A stretch of DNA of 64,000 nt from contig NZ_LT732529.1 of the NCBI RefSeq assembly GCF_900156865.1, positions 3,198,057 to 3,262,056 on the forward strand, given 5' to 3'. Shown piece by piece: positions 1 through 8,887 of this stretch (position 1 is its first letter; every line of letters begins with the position of its first letter). The notes under the pieces are model-generated. The model did not search any database and was not told where the DNA came from. It saw only the letters and a list, made by a program, of their open reading frames with translations. This DNA comes from Litchfieldia sinesaloumensis. Its GTDB lineage: Bacteria > Bacillota > Bacilli > Bacillales > Bacillaceae_L. A program made the position numbers and the translations under genes.

Positions 1-624
1 GCTTCCAGCGACAAAATATCTAAATAAATCTATATAATCTTCACCAACAGAAAACCCTAAAAATGGGAGAAGTAATGACAAAACAAATATTATTACCATA
101 AACCTTTTATTTAGTAGGTTTATAATTCCTATAAATAAAATAATAAAATAAAATAAAAATTCAATTGGCAAAGTCCATAGTGAACCATTAATCGCTATTG
201 GATATGGATTAGTTGTGAATACTCCTGGTATATCGTACTGCATCGTATAAAGTAAAATTGATTTTAAATAGATATATGTTTCACTGTTTGTAAAATATTC
301 TTTTATCGAGAGAGTTGTTACGAAAGAGCCTAAAACAAAAACACTTAATAAAACTACGACTATTAGTGCAGGAAAAATCCTAAGGATACGTGCTTTAATA
401 AATAGTGAAACATTTTTATTTCTATCGAAACTCTGAGTAATTAAGAACCCACTAATAACAAAAAAAATCAATACTCCCAAATGACCGAAAGTTGTTTGGT
501 TTTTACTGAATTCCTTTAAAGGTTCACTTTTGTCAAAGCCAGTCAAGGGAAATGCGTGTGAATAAATTACTAGAGTTGCAGCAAAAAATCTTATTATATC
601 GAAGTTATTTTTTCTACCTACCAT
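1..624 (-). CDS. Acyltransferase-3 family membrane protein (3' part missing)
   Basis: The first 208 codons of an integral membrane O-acyltransferase of the OafA/YrhL (acyltransferase_3) family, read from an ATG at 624; the C-terminus lies outside the window. The start FDIIRFFAATLVIYSHAF has the N-terminal Arg and the conserved His in the first membrane helix, and the stretch ending in LWTLPIEF matches the conserved Trp and Glu region. Several hydrophobic helices follow. Such enzymes usually transfer acetyl or other acyl groups from the cytoplasm onto exported glycans, so decoration of the exopolysaccharide made by this locus is the likely job; the acyl group and sugar are not predictable. No good ribosome binding site is visible before the ATG, and an in-frame TTG seven codons upstream is an alternative start. 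Confidence 0.85.
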   Translation of the reverse strand, partial: MVGRKNNFDIIRFFAATLVIYSHAFPLTGFDKSEPLKEFSKNQTTFGHLGVLIFFVISGFLITQSFDRNKNVSLFIKARILRIFPALIVVVLLSVFVLGSFVTTLSIKEYFTNSETYIYLKSILLYTMQYDIPGVFTTNPYPIAINGSLWTLPIEFLFYFIILFIGIINLLNKRFMVIIFVLSLLLPFLGFSVGEDYIDLFRYFVAGS

Positions 625-782
625 TTGGTCATTAATGCTTATCAATATATCAACCCACTTTGGTCAGTTTTAACCTAAAAAATATATAAATCATAGTAGT
701 CTTTCAATTATAATTCTTTATTAAATAGCCAACACAATTACTAATGGACTTTTCACACTCTAGTTAAACTCAATGTATTATT

Positions 783-2153
783 TTATTTATTAAATGCGTA
801 ACAATGTTCCTCTATTTCATCCCAACTCATATAAATACGGACAATGTCCTCTTCAATTAATTGAGACCCTGATTGGACCTCTATTAATTCTAAATCAGTT
901 ATTGCTTTCAAGGCGTGACTTTCTCCGGTCTTAATTTGTAAGACATCTCCAGGACGAACTACACTTAATTTGTCATTATGAGCAAATACTCCCTCACCTT
1001 TTATTATCGTCCAAGTCTCACTTCTTAAAAAATGGTATTGATAACTTAAATTACTACCTGCATTAACTCCAATTCTTTTGGTTAATACTTCATGACCATC
1101 TTCTACCTTAGTATGGTCTAATACACGATACCAGCCCCATCTACGTTCCTCATACATTGGTCTATTGTTAAATTCACTAACTATTTCTTTAATGAGTGGA
1201 CTTAATTCTTTATCCGCTATTAAAATCCCATCCGGGCTTACAGCAACAATAGCATTGGATATGCCTAAAATAGTAACTGGAATGTCTAATTCATTGATTA
1301 AATGAGTATCAATACTCTCCTTACTAATAACTCCTTTACCTATTTGGTTTGTACTCATCTCATCTGTTAAAGTGTTCCAAGTACCTAGGTCCTTCCAATA
1401 TCCCTCATATGACAATGCCACGATATTTTCTGCTTTTTCCACTACTTCATAGTCAAAACTTATTTTTGGAAGATCTTCATAGCACTTTAATAATTCATCA
1501 TATTGAACGGGCAAACCTTTTTTCTCTAGTATCTCAATTATATAACTTAATTTAAATGCAAATACTCCACAATTCCATAGTCCGCCTTGTTTAATTAATT
1601 CACTTGCTTGAATCTCTGACGGTTTTTCGGTAAATCTATCTACATTAATATATTTTTTGTTATCATCTTTAGGAATTATATAGCCGTACTTTGAAGACGG
1701 ATAGGTTGGCATTACTCCTATTAAAGCTAAATCCGCTTCACGCTGTTCAATCAAACTCTCCAAATCTTTAACTCTTTCAAAAAAGGACTCTTCCACATAG
1801 GGGTCAACAGGAAGCACTCCAATTACTTCACTTAAACTTGCTTCTTTTACTGTATATAAGTATGAAGCTGCAAGTGCGATTGCTGGAAATGTATCACGTC
1901 GGCTAGGTTCGACTATCAAACTGGCCTCATGACTAAGCTGACTTTGTATCATATCAACTTGTGATTTACTAGTAGCAATTACAGTATTTTCTGCAAGACC
2001 AACTTCTGATAACTGCCCCCAAACTCGCTGGACCATTGATTGTTGAACACCATTATCATTCTCTAATACTTTTAGAAACTGCTTAGATCTTGCATCGTTA
2101 GATAATGGCCATAACCGTTTTCCTGATCCACCAGAAAGTAAAACTAATCTCAT
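783..2153 (-). CDS. manC: Mannose-1-phosphate guanylyltransferase with C-terminal cupin
   Basis: Makes GDP-mannose from mannose-1-phosphate and GTP for polysaccharide assembly in the cytoplasm. Residues 1-330 form the nucleotidyltransferase: the signature LSGGSGKRLWPLS is at residues 6-18 and the sugar-binding FTEKP follows near 173. Residues 345-450 form the cupin of type II phosphomannose isomerases. The length (456 aa) is usual for bifunctional ManC/AlgA-type enzymes. The usual cupin motif ending in EHW reads SETW here, so isomerase activity is less certain than guanylyltransferase activity. The start ATG has AAGGAGA upstream. Its place at the distal end of the exopolysaccharide cluster implies that mannose or a mannose-derived sugar is part of the polymer. 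Confidence 0.9.
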   Translation of the reverse strand: MRLVLLSGGSGKRLWPLSNDARSKQFLKVLENDNGVQQSMVQRVWGQLSEVGLAENTVIATSKSQVDMIQSQLSHEASLIVEPSRRDTFPAIALAASYLYTVKEASLSEVIGVLPVDPYVEESFFERVKDLESLIEQREADLALIGVMPTYPSSKYGYIIPKDDNKKYINVDRFTEKPSEIQASELIKQGGLWNCGVFAFKLSYIIEILEKKGLPVQYDELLKCYEDLPKISFDYEVVEKAENIVALSYEGYWKDLGTWNTLTDEMSTNQIGKGVISKESIDTHLINELDIPVTILGISNAIVAVSPDGILIADKELSPLIKEIVSEFNNRPMYEERRWGWYRVLDHTKVEDGHEVLTKRIGVNAGSNLSYQYHFLRSETWTIIKGEGVFAHNDKLSVVRPGDVLQIKTGESHALKAITDLELIEVQSGSQLIEEDIVRIYMSWDEIEEHCYAFNK

Positions 2154-2332
2154 ACTTTATTCTCCTTATTCTATTATTCTTAATAAATAAACATTAAAAA
2201 GATATTTAATGTCCAGTATATATCCTATGATCAGCAACTTTTTTATCTGTTCCTTCACTTACAATTCTTCAATATTTATTTATTAATATAACTGGTGTTA
2301 ATAACCTTATTAAATAGTTAAAATTAACTTGT

Positions 2333-3454
2333 TTAATTTCTCTCCTTTATTTTTTCACTAACAAAAGATTCAAATTCCTTTCTGAACCTTTCTGAAGAGA
2401 ATCTTAATGCATTGTCTCTGCAATCTTCAAACTTTATTTGATGGCTTATATCTTCAAACCTTCTCACTCCGTCTATTAATGATTCTACCGTTTGTTCCTT
2501 AAAAAATACTCCTGTGCACTTCTCCCCACTATCTCCTATAACTGTTTCTAATGCTCCTCCTTTACCATAAGCAATTACTGGAGTCCCACAAGCTTGCGCC
2601 TCGACAGGGGCAATACCAAAGTCCTCTTCTGCCGCAAAAATAAAGGCTTTCGCCTTTTGCATATGTGATAGTAAAGATTCAAATGATTGATAACCTAATA
2701 GTTGTACATTAGAAGTGGCTTTAGATTTTACTTTATCAAAATCCGGTCCATCACCAATTACCACCAATTTCTTATCTTGCATCTTAGCAAAGGCTTCAAC
2801 AATCATATCAATTTTTTTGTAAGGAACCATTCTTGAAGCAGTTAAATAGAAATCTTCTTTTTGTTGATGAAAATTAAATGATAAAACATCAACAGGAGGA
2901 TAGATGGTTTCAGATTCTCGACGATACACCTTCCAGATTCTTTTTCCAATAAAATCGGAATTTGACAAAAAATAATCTACACCATTTGCAGTTCTATAAT
3001 CCCAATCACGCACTTTCTGTAACATATACCTCGTGGCCCAACCCTTTATTCCCTTATTCAACCCAGACTCTTTTAGATATTGGTGTTGTAAATCCCATGC
3101 ATAACGTATGGGAGAATGCACATAAGAAATATGCAGTTGATTAGGACCTGTAATTACACCCTTTGCCACAGCATGTGAACTTGAAATTATCACATCATAG
3201 GATGATAAATCCAACTGCTCAATTGCTAAAGGCATAAAAGGTAGATAGATACGATATTTCTTATTTGCCAAGGGTAATTTTTGAATAAATGTGGTATTTA
3301 CTTCTTTGTTAAGAATAAAAAAACGTTTATCCTCTGGTAAGAAGTCAACCGTACTAAACAAATCAGCCTCAGGAAATATTTTCAAAATCTCTTCCAGTAC
3401 TTTCTCAGCACCTGCATATGTGACTAGCCAATCATGAATAATTGCAACCCTCAT
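2333..3454 (-). CDS. GT4-family glycosyltransferase (WbaZ/mannosyltransferase-like)
   Basis: A cytoplasmic GT-B fold glycosyltransferase of 373 aa. The N-terminal acceptor half starts AIIHDWLVTYAGAEKVLEE, typical of the WbaZ/WbdA-like GT4 group, many of which transfer mannose. The C-terminal donor half has the E-x7-E signature in EEDFGIAPVEAQACGTPVIA. With manC as downstream neighbour, GDP-mannose is a plausible donor (inference). The start ATG directly abuts the stop codon of a short open frame upstream, and its ribosome binding site AAAGGAG lies inside that frame. This suggests the gene was once coupled to a preceding gene that has since been lost. Confidence 0.87.
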   Translation of the reverse strand: MRVAIIHDWLVTYAGAEKVLEEILKIFPEADLFSTVDFLPEDKRFFILNKEVNTTFIQKLPLANKKYRIYLPFMPLAIEQLDLSSYDVIISSSHAVAKGVITGPNQLHISYVHSPIRYAWDLQHQYLKESGLNKGIKGWATRYMLQKVRDWDYRTANGVDYFLSNSDFIGKRIWKVYRRESETIYPPVDVLSFNFHQQKEDFYLTASRMVPYKKIDMIVEAFAKMQDKKLVVIGDGPDFDKVKSKATSNVQLLGYQSFESLLSHMQKAKAFIFAAEEDFGIAPVEAQACGTPVIAYGKGGALETVIGDSGEKCTGVFFKEQTVESLIDGVRRFEDISHQIKFEDCRDNALRFSSERFRKEFESFVSEKIKERN

Positions 3455-3586
3455 CTATTTTCTAACAACTCCTTTAATAATATTAAATATAATGTTGCTA
3501 TTGGTCCCAATCGGATTTGCAACCATGATTAAATCACGACTATCTAATACCGAAATATCTTGAGACATAGGCATCAATACAACCAT
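3455..3586 (-). pseudogene. Short open frame, possible 3' end of a decayed gene
   Basis: A 43-codon frame from an ATG at 3586 to a TAG that directly abuts the ATG of the downstream glycosyltransferase. It has no ribosome binding site of its own, and an in-frame stop lies a few codons upstream. It carries the ribosome binding site of the next gene within its last codons, as a real upstream operon gene would. About 440 bases with no gene precede it. I do not recognise the peptide. A remnant of a degraded polysaccharide gene is the simplest reading, but a chance frame is possible. Confidence 0.3.
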
Positions 3587-4026
3587 GTATTTTATTTCTT
3601 ACTTAACTAACAAACACTTCCTATATTCCCAAAATATAAATTCATCGATAAACTTTTATTCAAAAAATTTTTTCAAAAACTAAATTGGATATAACATATA
3701 TAAGTTTCTTTACTGATATTGATAGAGATATCTACCAGTAAAATCTTTCAATTAAATAAAAGATTATTGCATTATTAAGAAGTGGGTACAAAAATATATC
3801 TAGTTAATTTTTAAATCATGAATTCGGAATATTAAATAACAAAAATTATATTATTTTCAAAAACTGATTATGAATAAAAGAATACAAAGTGAAGTTCACC
3901 TATTTTTTTTTTAATATTTAACAATTGATACAAACATTGAAGCTTTTATTACTAGAGTATACAAATATTCAAGTCTTGAACTAAGAAAAATATCACTCAA
4001 GATTTAATATTAATAATCTATCCAGT
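3587..4026. other. AT-rich stretch with no recognisable gene
   Basis: About 440 very AT-rich bases between two glycosyltransferase genes of the same operon. No open frame with a ribosome binding site, no strong terminator and no known RNA was seen. In a cluster where other junctions overlap by 8 bases, so long a gap suggests that a gene decayed or was deleted here. Confidence 0.5.
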
Positions 4027-5202
4027 TCACCCATTACAATTTAAATTATTTAGATATTTAATTACCTTTTTAGTTATATCAAACTCATTTTTCAGATACA
4101 GCTGTGAGTTTCTAACTAATCTTACTTTATCTTTATTACTTTTCAATATATATAATAACTTTTGACTAAATTCAAATTTATCCTTCCCAATATAGATATG
4201 TTCATTATCAATCAGTCCGGTGCCCTCAGCACCTACACTTGTTGAAACTACTGATAATCCCTTCTGTATCGCTTCTACTGTCTTTAATTTCACACCTGCA
4301 CCATGTAACATAGGATTTATAAATACTGAACAACTAGAGTACAAGTCATCTAAGCTTTTTGGGGAATCATATATACTTATGTTCGATCTAAATTTGCATT
4401 CTTTAATTGTTTCTTCCAACCACTTAATACCCTCACCTTTTGAATTTCCAGCTATAGTCAAAGTGTAATCACTTACCTGTTTTGAAACATTATCATGGAT
4501 ATTCTCTAAGTACCATATTACCCCCTCTCTGTTGTTAACCATAAAAAATGATCCAATAAATAATACATTATTATTTAGCGTTTTTTTAAATTTATAAGAG
4601 TCTTTATTAACATGCGGAGGTAAAAATAAACTATTTAATTTATGCACCTTTTCCTCATACACTCTTTTTTCATCTGCGGATATAAACCAAATATTTTTTA
4701 AATCTTTACTATATTTTTTTGTTAGAATTTTATTTTTGAGAGATTCGGTCAAATAATAGATTTTTTTCAAAACCTTTTTGTCACTTTTCATTAACTCAAA
4801 CAAATATTTGACTTCATTGTTGTGCATTCTATATATTAATTTTTCTTTACCTGTTAGATTCTTATTTTCCAATATAGAAAGGACATAGTCCCCTTCACAA
4901 ATAATAAAGTCATAATTTTTCATTATGGCTATTTCTTTTAACAGTTCACGTGTTTTATATTGGAAAGGATATATTGAGAAAATGTTAAGTAAGGTTAGAT
5001 TTCTATTTATCAAGGTAATTTCAGAACAAAACTGCTTAACAATCGAAATATAACTTTCATCTACTTTTTCTGTAACCGTCGCAATTAAATCAATTTCATA
5101 TCCCATTTTTGCTAGTGCCTTAATCCGTTCCCAAATGTCTTTACGACCTCCGTGATTAGCTGGATATGGAAAATCGGACGAAACAACTAAAATTTTATAC
5201 AT
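4027..5202 (-). CDS. Glycosyltransferase, GT4-like, of the exopolysaccharide cluster
   Basis: A 391-aa cytoplasmic GT-B fold protein. The N-terminus ILVVSSDFPYPANHGGRKD has the glycine-rich acceptor loop of GT4 sugar transferases. The C-terminal half contains a region INPMLHGAGVKLKTVEAIQKG followed by VVSTSVGAEG, which corresponds to the donor-binding E-x7-E region in a diverged form (the first Glu is not obvious). An AAGAGGA ribosome binding site precedes the ATG. Base composition is strikingly AT-rich, like the neighbouring polymerase, suggesting that this part of the cluster was acquired. Donor and acceptor sugars cannot be told from the sequence. Confidence 0.8.
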   Translation of the reverse strand: MYKILVVSSDFPYPANHGGRKDIWERIKALAKMGYEIDLIATVTEKVDESYISIVKQFCSEITLINRNLTLLNIFSIYPFQYKTRELLKEIAIMKNYDFIICEGDYVLSILENKNLTGKEKLIYRMHNNEVKYLFELMKSDKKVLKKIYYLTESLKNKILTKKYSKDLKNIWFISADEKRVYEEKVHKLNSLFLPPHVNKDSYKFKKTLNNNVLFIGSFFMVNNREGVIWYLENIHDNVSKQVSDYTLTIAGNSKGEGIKWLEETIKECKFRSNISIYDSPKSLDDLYSSCSVFINPMLHGAGVKLKTVEAIQKGLSVVSTSVGAEGTGLIDNEHIYIGKDKFEFSQKLLYILKSNKDKVRLVRNSQLYLKNEFDITKKVIKYLNNLNCNG

Positions 5203-5304
5203 CCCTTTTTCCTCTTTCTTAATTTTTGTTTAATAGATATTATTTGCATTGTACACATAGGATTAATTAGATTGACCCTATGTATACTACAGATAAAAGT
5301 ATTT

Positions 5305-6606
5305 TTAATTATTTTGAGCTTTATATTCACTATGAATAGTAAATTCAACAAAAGCGAATAGTAGCCATATTTCATACTTGATATCAATACTAATATACGT
5401 AGTAATGGCAATTAAAATAAATAGTAAGCTATATTTTAAAATACTTGTTTGCTTTACCCCTTTAAATAAATAGATAAACGTTTGAATGAAATACCAGAAT
5501 GCAAACAATCCGCCTTCTATACCCCATTGGAGTATACCAGACTTCATACCTAAGCCCTTAGTATCGGTAGACAATCTTATTAACTCTGAAACGTTTGGTG
5601 TTGCATTAAAGAACATAATAAAAATATTTCTAAGTGGTTTAAGGATGTTGGGTATTTCATTAGCTAAAAAAAATATATATGCTCCCTTCCCAGTTCCAAG
5701 GGGATTTAAAAGAAGAATATTTATTTCTGCTAATAATAATCCACTTCTAGTTGCAACTGATGTATAACTTTCAATATCATTTAAAAATAAATCTACAATA
5801 GAATCCTTAACAAAGGCTAATATAGCAAAAAGTAAACCTATGCCTAAAATTGTTACTAATATTTGTTTATATGATATTTTTTTTATTCTTATATTCTGAA
5901 TAACAAAGAGCAAAAGTGAGATAAGAAGTGTCATTAAAAATCCTTTTGATAAAGTTAACACCGTGTACAATGTTATAGTTAATATAATATAGGTTATAAT
6001 TCCACTCTTAAATAACCTCACTTCTTTTGTTAAATATAGAGCAATAAAACAATAAACTATATATATAGTCCCAGTCCAACTACTTTCTGCAGTTAGTAAC
6101 CTTATCCTATAATATGGAGCATTTTCCGAATGAAAGCTTAATAACGCATTCGGTATAGTAAAATATTCTATTAAAATGATTAAGTTCAATATGGTTAGCA
6201 CAACCAATATTGATAATAAAATATTCTTTTTACTCATATTTACAAATAGAAGGTAACAATGTCTTATATACAAAAATATAAGAAGTAAATACAGTTCACC
6301 TTTAATATATTTTAGAAATAAGTTTTCATTTAAAAATGAATATTCTCCTTTTAAAAACAGTATAAGAACATATATCAATCCGATAGTTGAAGTAAATAAT
6401 ATATAATTTAATAAATATTTTTGTAGTTTTGTTATCTTAAATTTCCTTCTAAAAATCAATATTAATTCAACTATTATAAATATTGGAGTTAGAAAAAAAA
6501 TAGGTGTCCTTGCAATCTCACCAAAAGTATTAACTAACGGTAAATCTTGATACGCAGTACAAAGCAGAAAAATTGTGCTGTATAATATAAGAAGTATAAT
6601 CCTCAA
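5305..6606 (-). CDS. Wzy-like O-antigen/exopolysaccharide polymerase
   Basis: A 433-aa very hydrophobic protein with roughly ten to twelve membrane segments and a long extracytoplasmic loop in the C-terminal half (about residues 265-365) that contains SYTSVATRSGLLLAE, the kind of Arg-containing loop found in Wzy/WaaL (O-antigen ligase family) proteins. In Wzx/Wzy-dependent pathways this enzyme joins flipped repeat units on the outer face of the membrane. The cluster also has a Wzx-type flippase and a CapA/CapB chain-length pair, so the set is complete. The start is TTG at 6606, supported by AAGGAGA nine bases upstream. Polymerases diverge fast, so the assignment rests on topology, length and context. 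Confidence 0.8.
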   Translation of the reverse strand: MRIILLILYSTIFLLCTAYQDLPLVNTFGEIARTPIFFLTPIFIIVELILIFRRKFKITKLQKYLLNYILFTSTIGLIYVLILFLKGEYSFLNENLFLKYIKGELYLLLIFLYIRHCYLLFVNMSKKNILLSILVVLTILNLIILIEYFTIPNALLSFHSENAPYYRIRLLTAESSWTGTIYIVYCFIALYLTKEVRLFKSGIITYIILTITLYTVLTLSKGFLMTLLISLLLFVIQNIRIKKISYKQILVTILGIGLLFAILAFVKDSIVDLFLNDIESYTSVATRSGLLLAEINILLLNPLGTGKGAYIFFLANEIPNILKPLRNIFIMFFNATPNVSELIRLSTDTKGLGMKSGILQWGIEGGLFAFWYFIQTFIYLFKGVKQTSILKYSLLFILIAITTYISIDIKYEIWLLFAFVEFTIHSEYKAQNN

Positions 6607-6698
6607 CTAAATATTTCTCCTTATCTTAGCAGCTAGTAAATTAAATGAGTTATTATTTCACTGCTATCTTTGTTAATAGTTTTTCTTCATTTATTAAT

Positions 6699-7646
6699 TC
6701 AAATTAAAGGATGAGATCCCATCTTTCCTTTAATACCATCACTTATTCCTAAAAAAATATATTTTAGTCTCTTAATCTTATTATTTTGGTTGAGCAATAA
6801 TACTTTTGCGATATATTTAACGGAAGGAATGAAGAGAAAAATTAATCCTAATTTCTGAGAAATTAAACCACCATTCCTTTTAATCATTACATATCTATTT
6901 CTTAAAAAATAATATGGAATAAATGGAGAAGGACTTTTGTCTCCTCCTGAAGATGATGAGACTTTATGGTAGACAATTGACTCGGGAACAAATAAAATCT
7001 TAAAGCCATTTTTACTTACTTTAATGTTCCAGTCAGTTTCTTCAAAGTATAAAAAGTAATCTTCAGGCAAAAATCCAACTTTCTCTAGTAATTCCTGTTT
7101 AAACAGCAAGCTGCACCCAGTGATGTAATCAACTTCCCTAATTTTGTCGAATTGACCTTTATCCTCTTCTTCAAACCCAACGTGTTTTGTAAATCCACTT
7201 ATAGTATTTAACTTTCCACCTGCAAACCAAATTTTATTAGTACCATAGTATAATATCTTTGAACCAACTATACCTATTTTAGAATTGTGTTCAATTTCGT
7301 CTACTAGTTTTGTTAAAGCACTTTTCTCAACAGTAGTATCATTATTTAACAACCAAAAATAACTAAATCCTTCCTTATATGCCTTTTCTATAGCAACATT
7401 ATTTCCACCGGCAAAACCAATATTCCCTCCAGACTGGATGAAGGTAATATTTATATTAAATTTGCCTATTTGATAGTCTGCTTTTAATTTTACAAAAGAA
7501 TCATCTTGGGAATCATTATCTACCAAGAAGACACTATATGAAGGGTAATCTAGATTTTCCAACGACTTCAAACATTCAAAGGAATCGTTATATGCATTCC
7601 AATTTAATAAAATTATAGCAACAGATTTTCGTTTAAAATTATTCAT
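6699..7646 (-). CDS. GT2-family glycosyltransferase (rhamnosyltransferase-like)
   Basis: A 315-aa GT-A fold enzyme. Residues 8-40 read VAIILLNWNAYNDSFECLKSL, the start of GT2 enzymes. The metal-binding DxD-like motif is LLNNDTTVE near residue 100, and GCSLLFKQELLEKVGFLPEDYFLYFEETDWNIK near 178-208 carries the conserved acceptor and ED/W motif. A hydrophobic, basic C-terminal tail probably touches the membrane. The WcaA/RfbF subgroup with this pattern commonly transfers rhamnose or other deoxysugars, but the window has no dTDP-rhamnose genes, so the donor is open. It lies 23 bases after the FrhB-type gene in the same operon. Confidence 0.87.
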   Translation of the reverse strand: MNNFKRKSVAIILLNWNAYNDSFECLKSLENLDYPSYSVFLVDNDSQDDSFVKLKADYQIGKFNINITFIQSGGNIGFAGGNNVAIEKAYKEGFSYFWLLNNDTTVEKSALTKLVDEIEHNSKIGIVGSKILYYGTNKIWFAGGKLNTISGFTKHVGFEEEDKGQFDKIREVDYITGCSLLFKQELLEKVGFLPEDYFLYFEETDWNIKVSKNGFKILFVPESIVYHKVSSSSGGDKSPSPFIPYYFLRNRYVMIKRNGGLISQKLGLIFLFIPSVKYIAKVLLLNQNNKIKRLKYIFLGISDGIKGKMGSHPLI

Positions 7647-7669
7647 CTATTATCACCACTAATCATTTT

Positions 7670-8887
7670 TTACATCTTGCCTTGTTTTATTCGAATGGTT
7701 GTACCCAAAAAACTCTTAGCCTTTTTTTTGAAACTAATTTTTTGGGAACTTTTCACTAATAGAGATTTTGGATAACCTGGTGTCCTTCTTCTAGAGACTT
7801 TCATAGCTATAATTCTAGATAGTAACAATCTTCTTCGTTCAGATTGATAAGGCTGTATTTTTTCGATTTCCTCAATGCTGACACTTTGATCTACAGACAA
7901 GTGACCTTCTTTCACAGCTCTTTCAAATAAATCCTGACCTTTTACTGTCCTCGTAGTTACAAGACTCCTACCTTTTGACTCTTCAAAACTAGGATATCCA
8001 TTTTCATTACCAAACCAGCCATCTCCACAACTTATGTCTGCAAACTCTCCAATACCATCTATACATACTTTACATCTTGGCTGTAAATGTCGATTAAGAA
8101 TTTTCCCCCAAGAGTCATCATATTTCATATTAAATTTTTCATTTTTACTAGTAATGACTTCGGTTAAACCAGGCCAACCTTCTCCTCTGTAACGAAAAGA
8201 TTGAACTTCCTCTTTTTTCACATTGAAGTTTTCTAATATTTTATATGTTCCTTCTATACTCGGAACTCCGGCACAAAAAAATGAAAAGAAATACAGTATC
8301 TTTTCGGAGACTCGTTCATCAAGTCTAGAATAACTTCTTAAAGCTGCTATATCACAGGGTTTTCCAACAAGAGCGAATTTCTTATTTTCATTTAAAAGTT
8401 TCCCTAAGTTTGCTAGAGGTGCAGATGGGCTATATCTTGATCCAGAATTTTGGAGAACTTGTTCTTTTGTATTGCTTCTTTTAATTTCATTTAGAAGAGG
8501 ATTTTCGTTACTCACCCCTATATGAATAATTTCATCAACCTCTCCTTTTTCCAGTAAATATACTAGTAATTGGGACAATACTCCCCCCGAGGACCCTTTA
8601 TGCCTAATATTTTCATCTGTTGAATAAGCTATTGTACTTGATTCAATGTTCCCCCAAACTGGTTCATTAGTTGGGACTCTATCATAGTTAACAACATTCC
8701 CTGGGCAAACTTGACTTAATATATTATTCTCTTCCTCTGTAATACTTTTATTTATTACTGGACGAAGGTAGCCATCCTCGCTAAATTGCATACTTATCTT
8801 TTCGTTACTAACAATACCAGCACATATTCCACAGCCAGAACACATATTGGCATCTATAACTTTTGAAATAATATTATCTTTACTCAT
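7670..8887 (-). CDS. Fe-S FrhB/FdhB-type protein of polysaccharide clusters
   Basis: 405 aa with an N-terminal 4Fe-4S ferredoxin motif CSGCGIC at residues 16-22 (a further CPG near 60), followed by the coenzyme F420 hydrogenase/dehydrogenase beta-subunit N- and C-terminal domains, including the cysteine cluster CKVCIDGIGEFADISCGDGW. This family is often found beside pyruvyl transferases in exopolysaccharide loci; its reaction there is not established, and a reductive sugar or pyruvate modification is only a guess. The start overlaps the flippase stop by 8 bases (ATGAGTAA), with AAGGGGT upstream, so the two genes are probably translated together. The neighbouring pyruvyl transferase supports a shared pathway. 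Confidence 0.82.
   Translation of the reverse strand: MSKDNIISKVIDANMCSGCGICAGIVSNEKISMQFSEDGYLRPVINKSITEEENNILSQVCPGNVVNYDRVPTNEPVWGNIESSTIAYSTDENIRHKGSSGGVLSQLLVYLLEKGEVDEIIHIGVSNENPLLNEIKRSNTKEQVLQNSGSRYSPSAPLANLGKLLNENKKFALVGKPCDIAALRSYSRLDERVSEKILYFFSFFCAGVPSIEGTYKILENFNVKKEEVQSFRYRGEGWPGLTEVITSKNEKFNMKYDDSWGKILNRHLQPRCKVCIDGIGEFADISCGDGWFGNENGYPSFEESKGRSLVTTRTVKGQDLFERAVKEGHLSVDQSVSIEEIEKIQPYQSERRRLLLSRIIAMKVSRRRTPGYPKSLLVKSSQKISFKKKAKSFLGTTIRIKQGKM

Noticed and set aside
3587-4026. Small RNA gene in the AT-rich gap
   Set aside because: No strong stem-loop with T-run or promoter pair was seen; only poly-A/T tracts.
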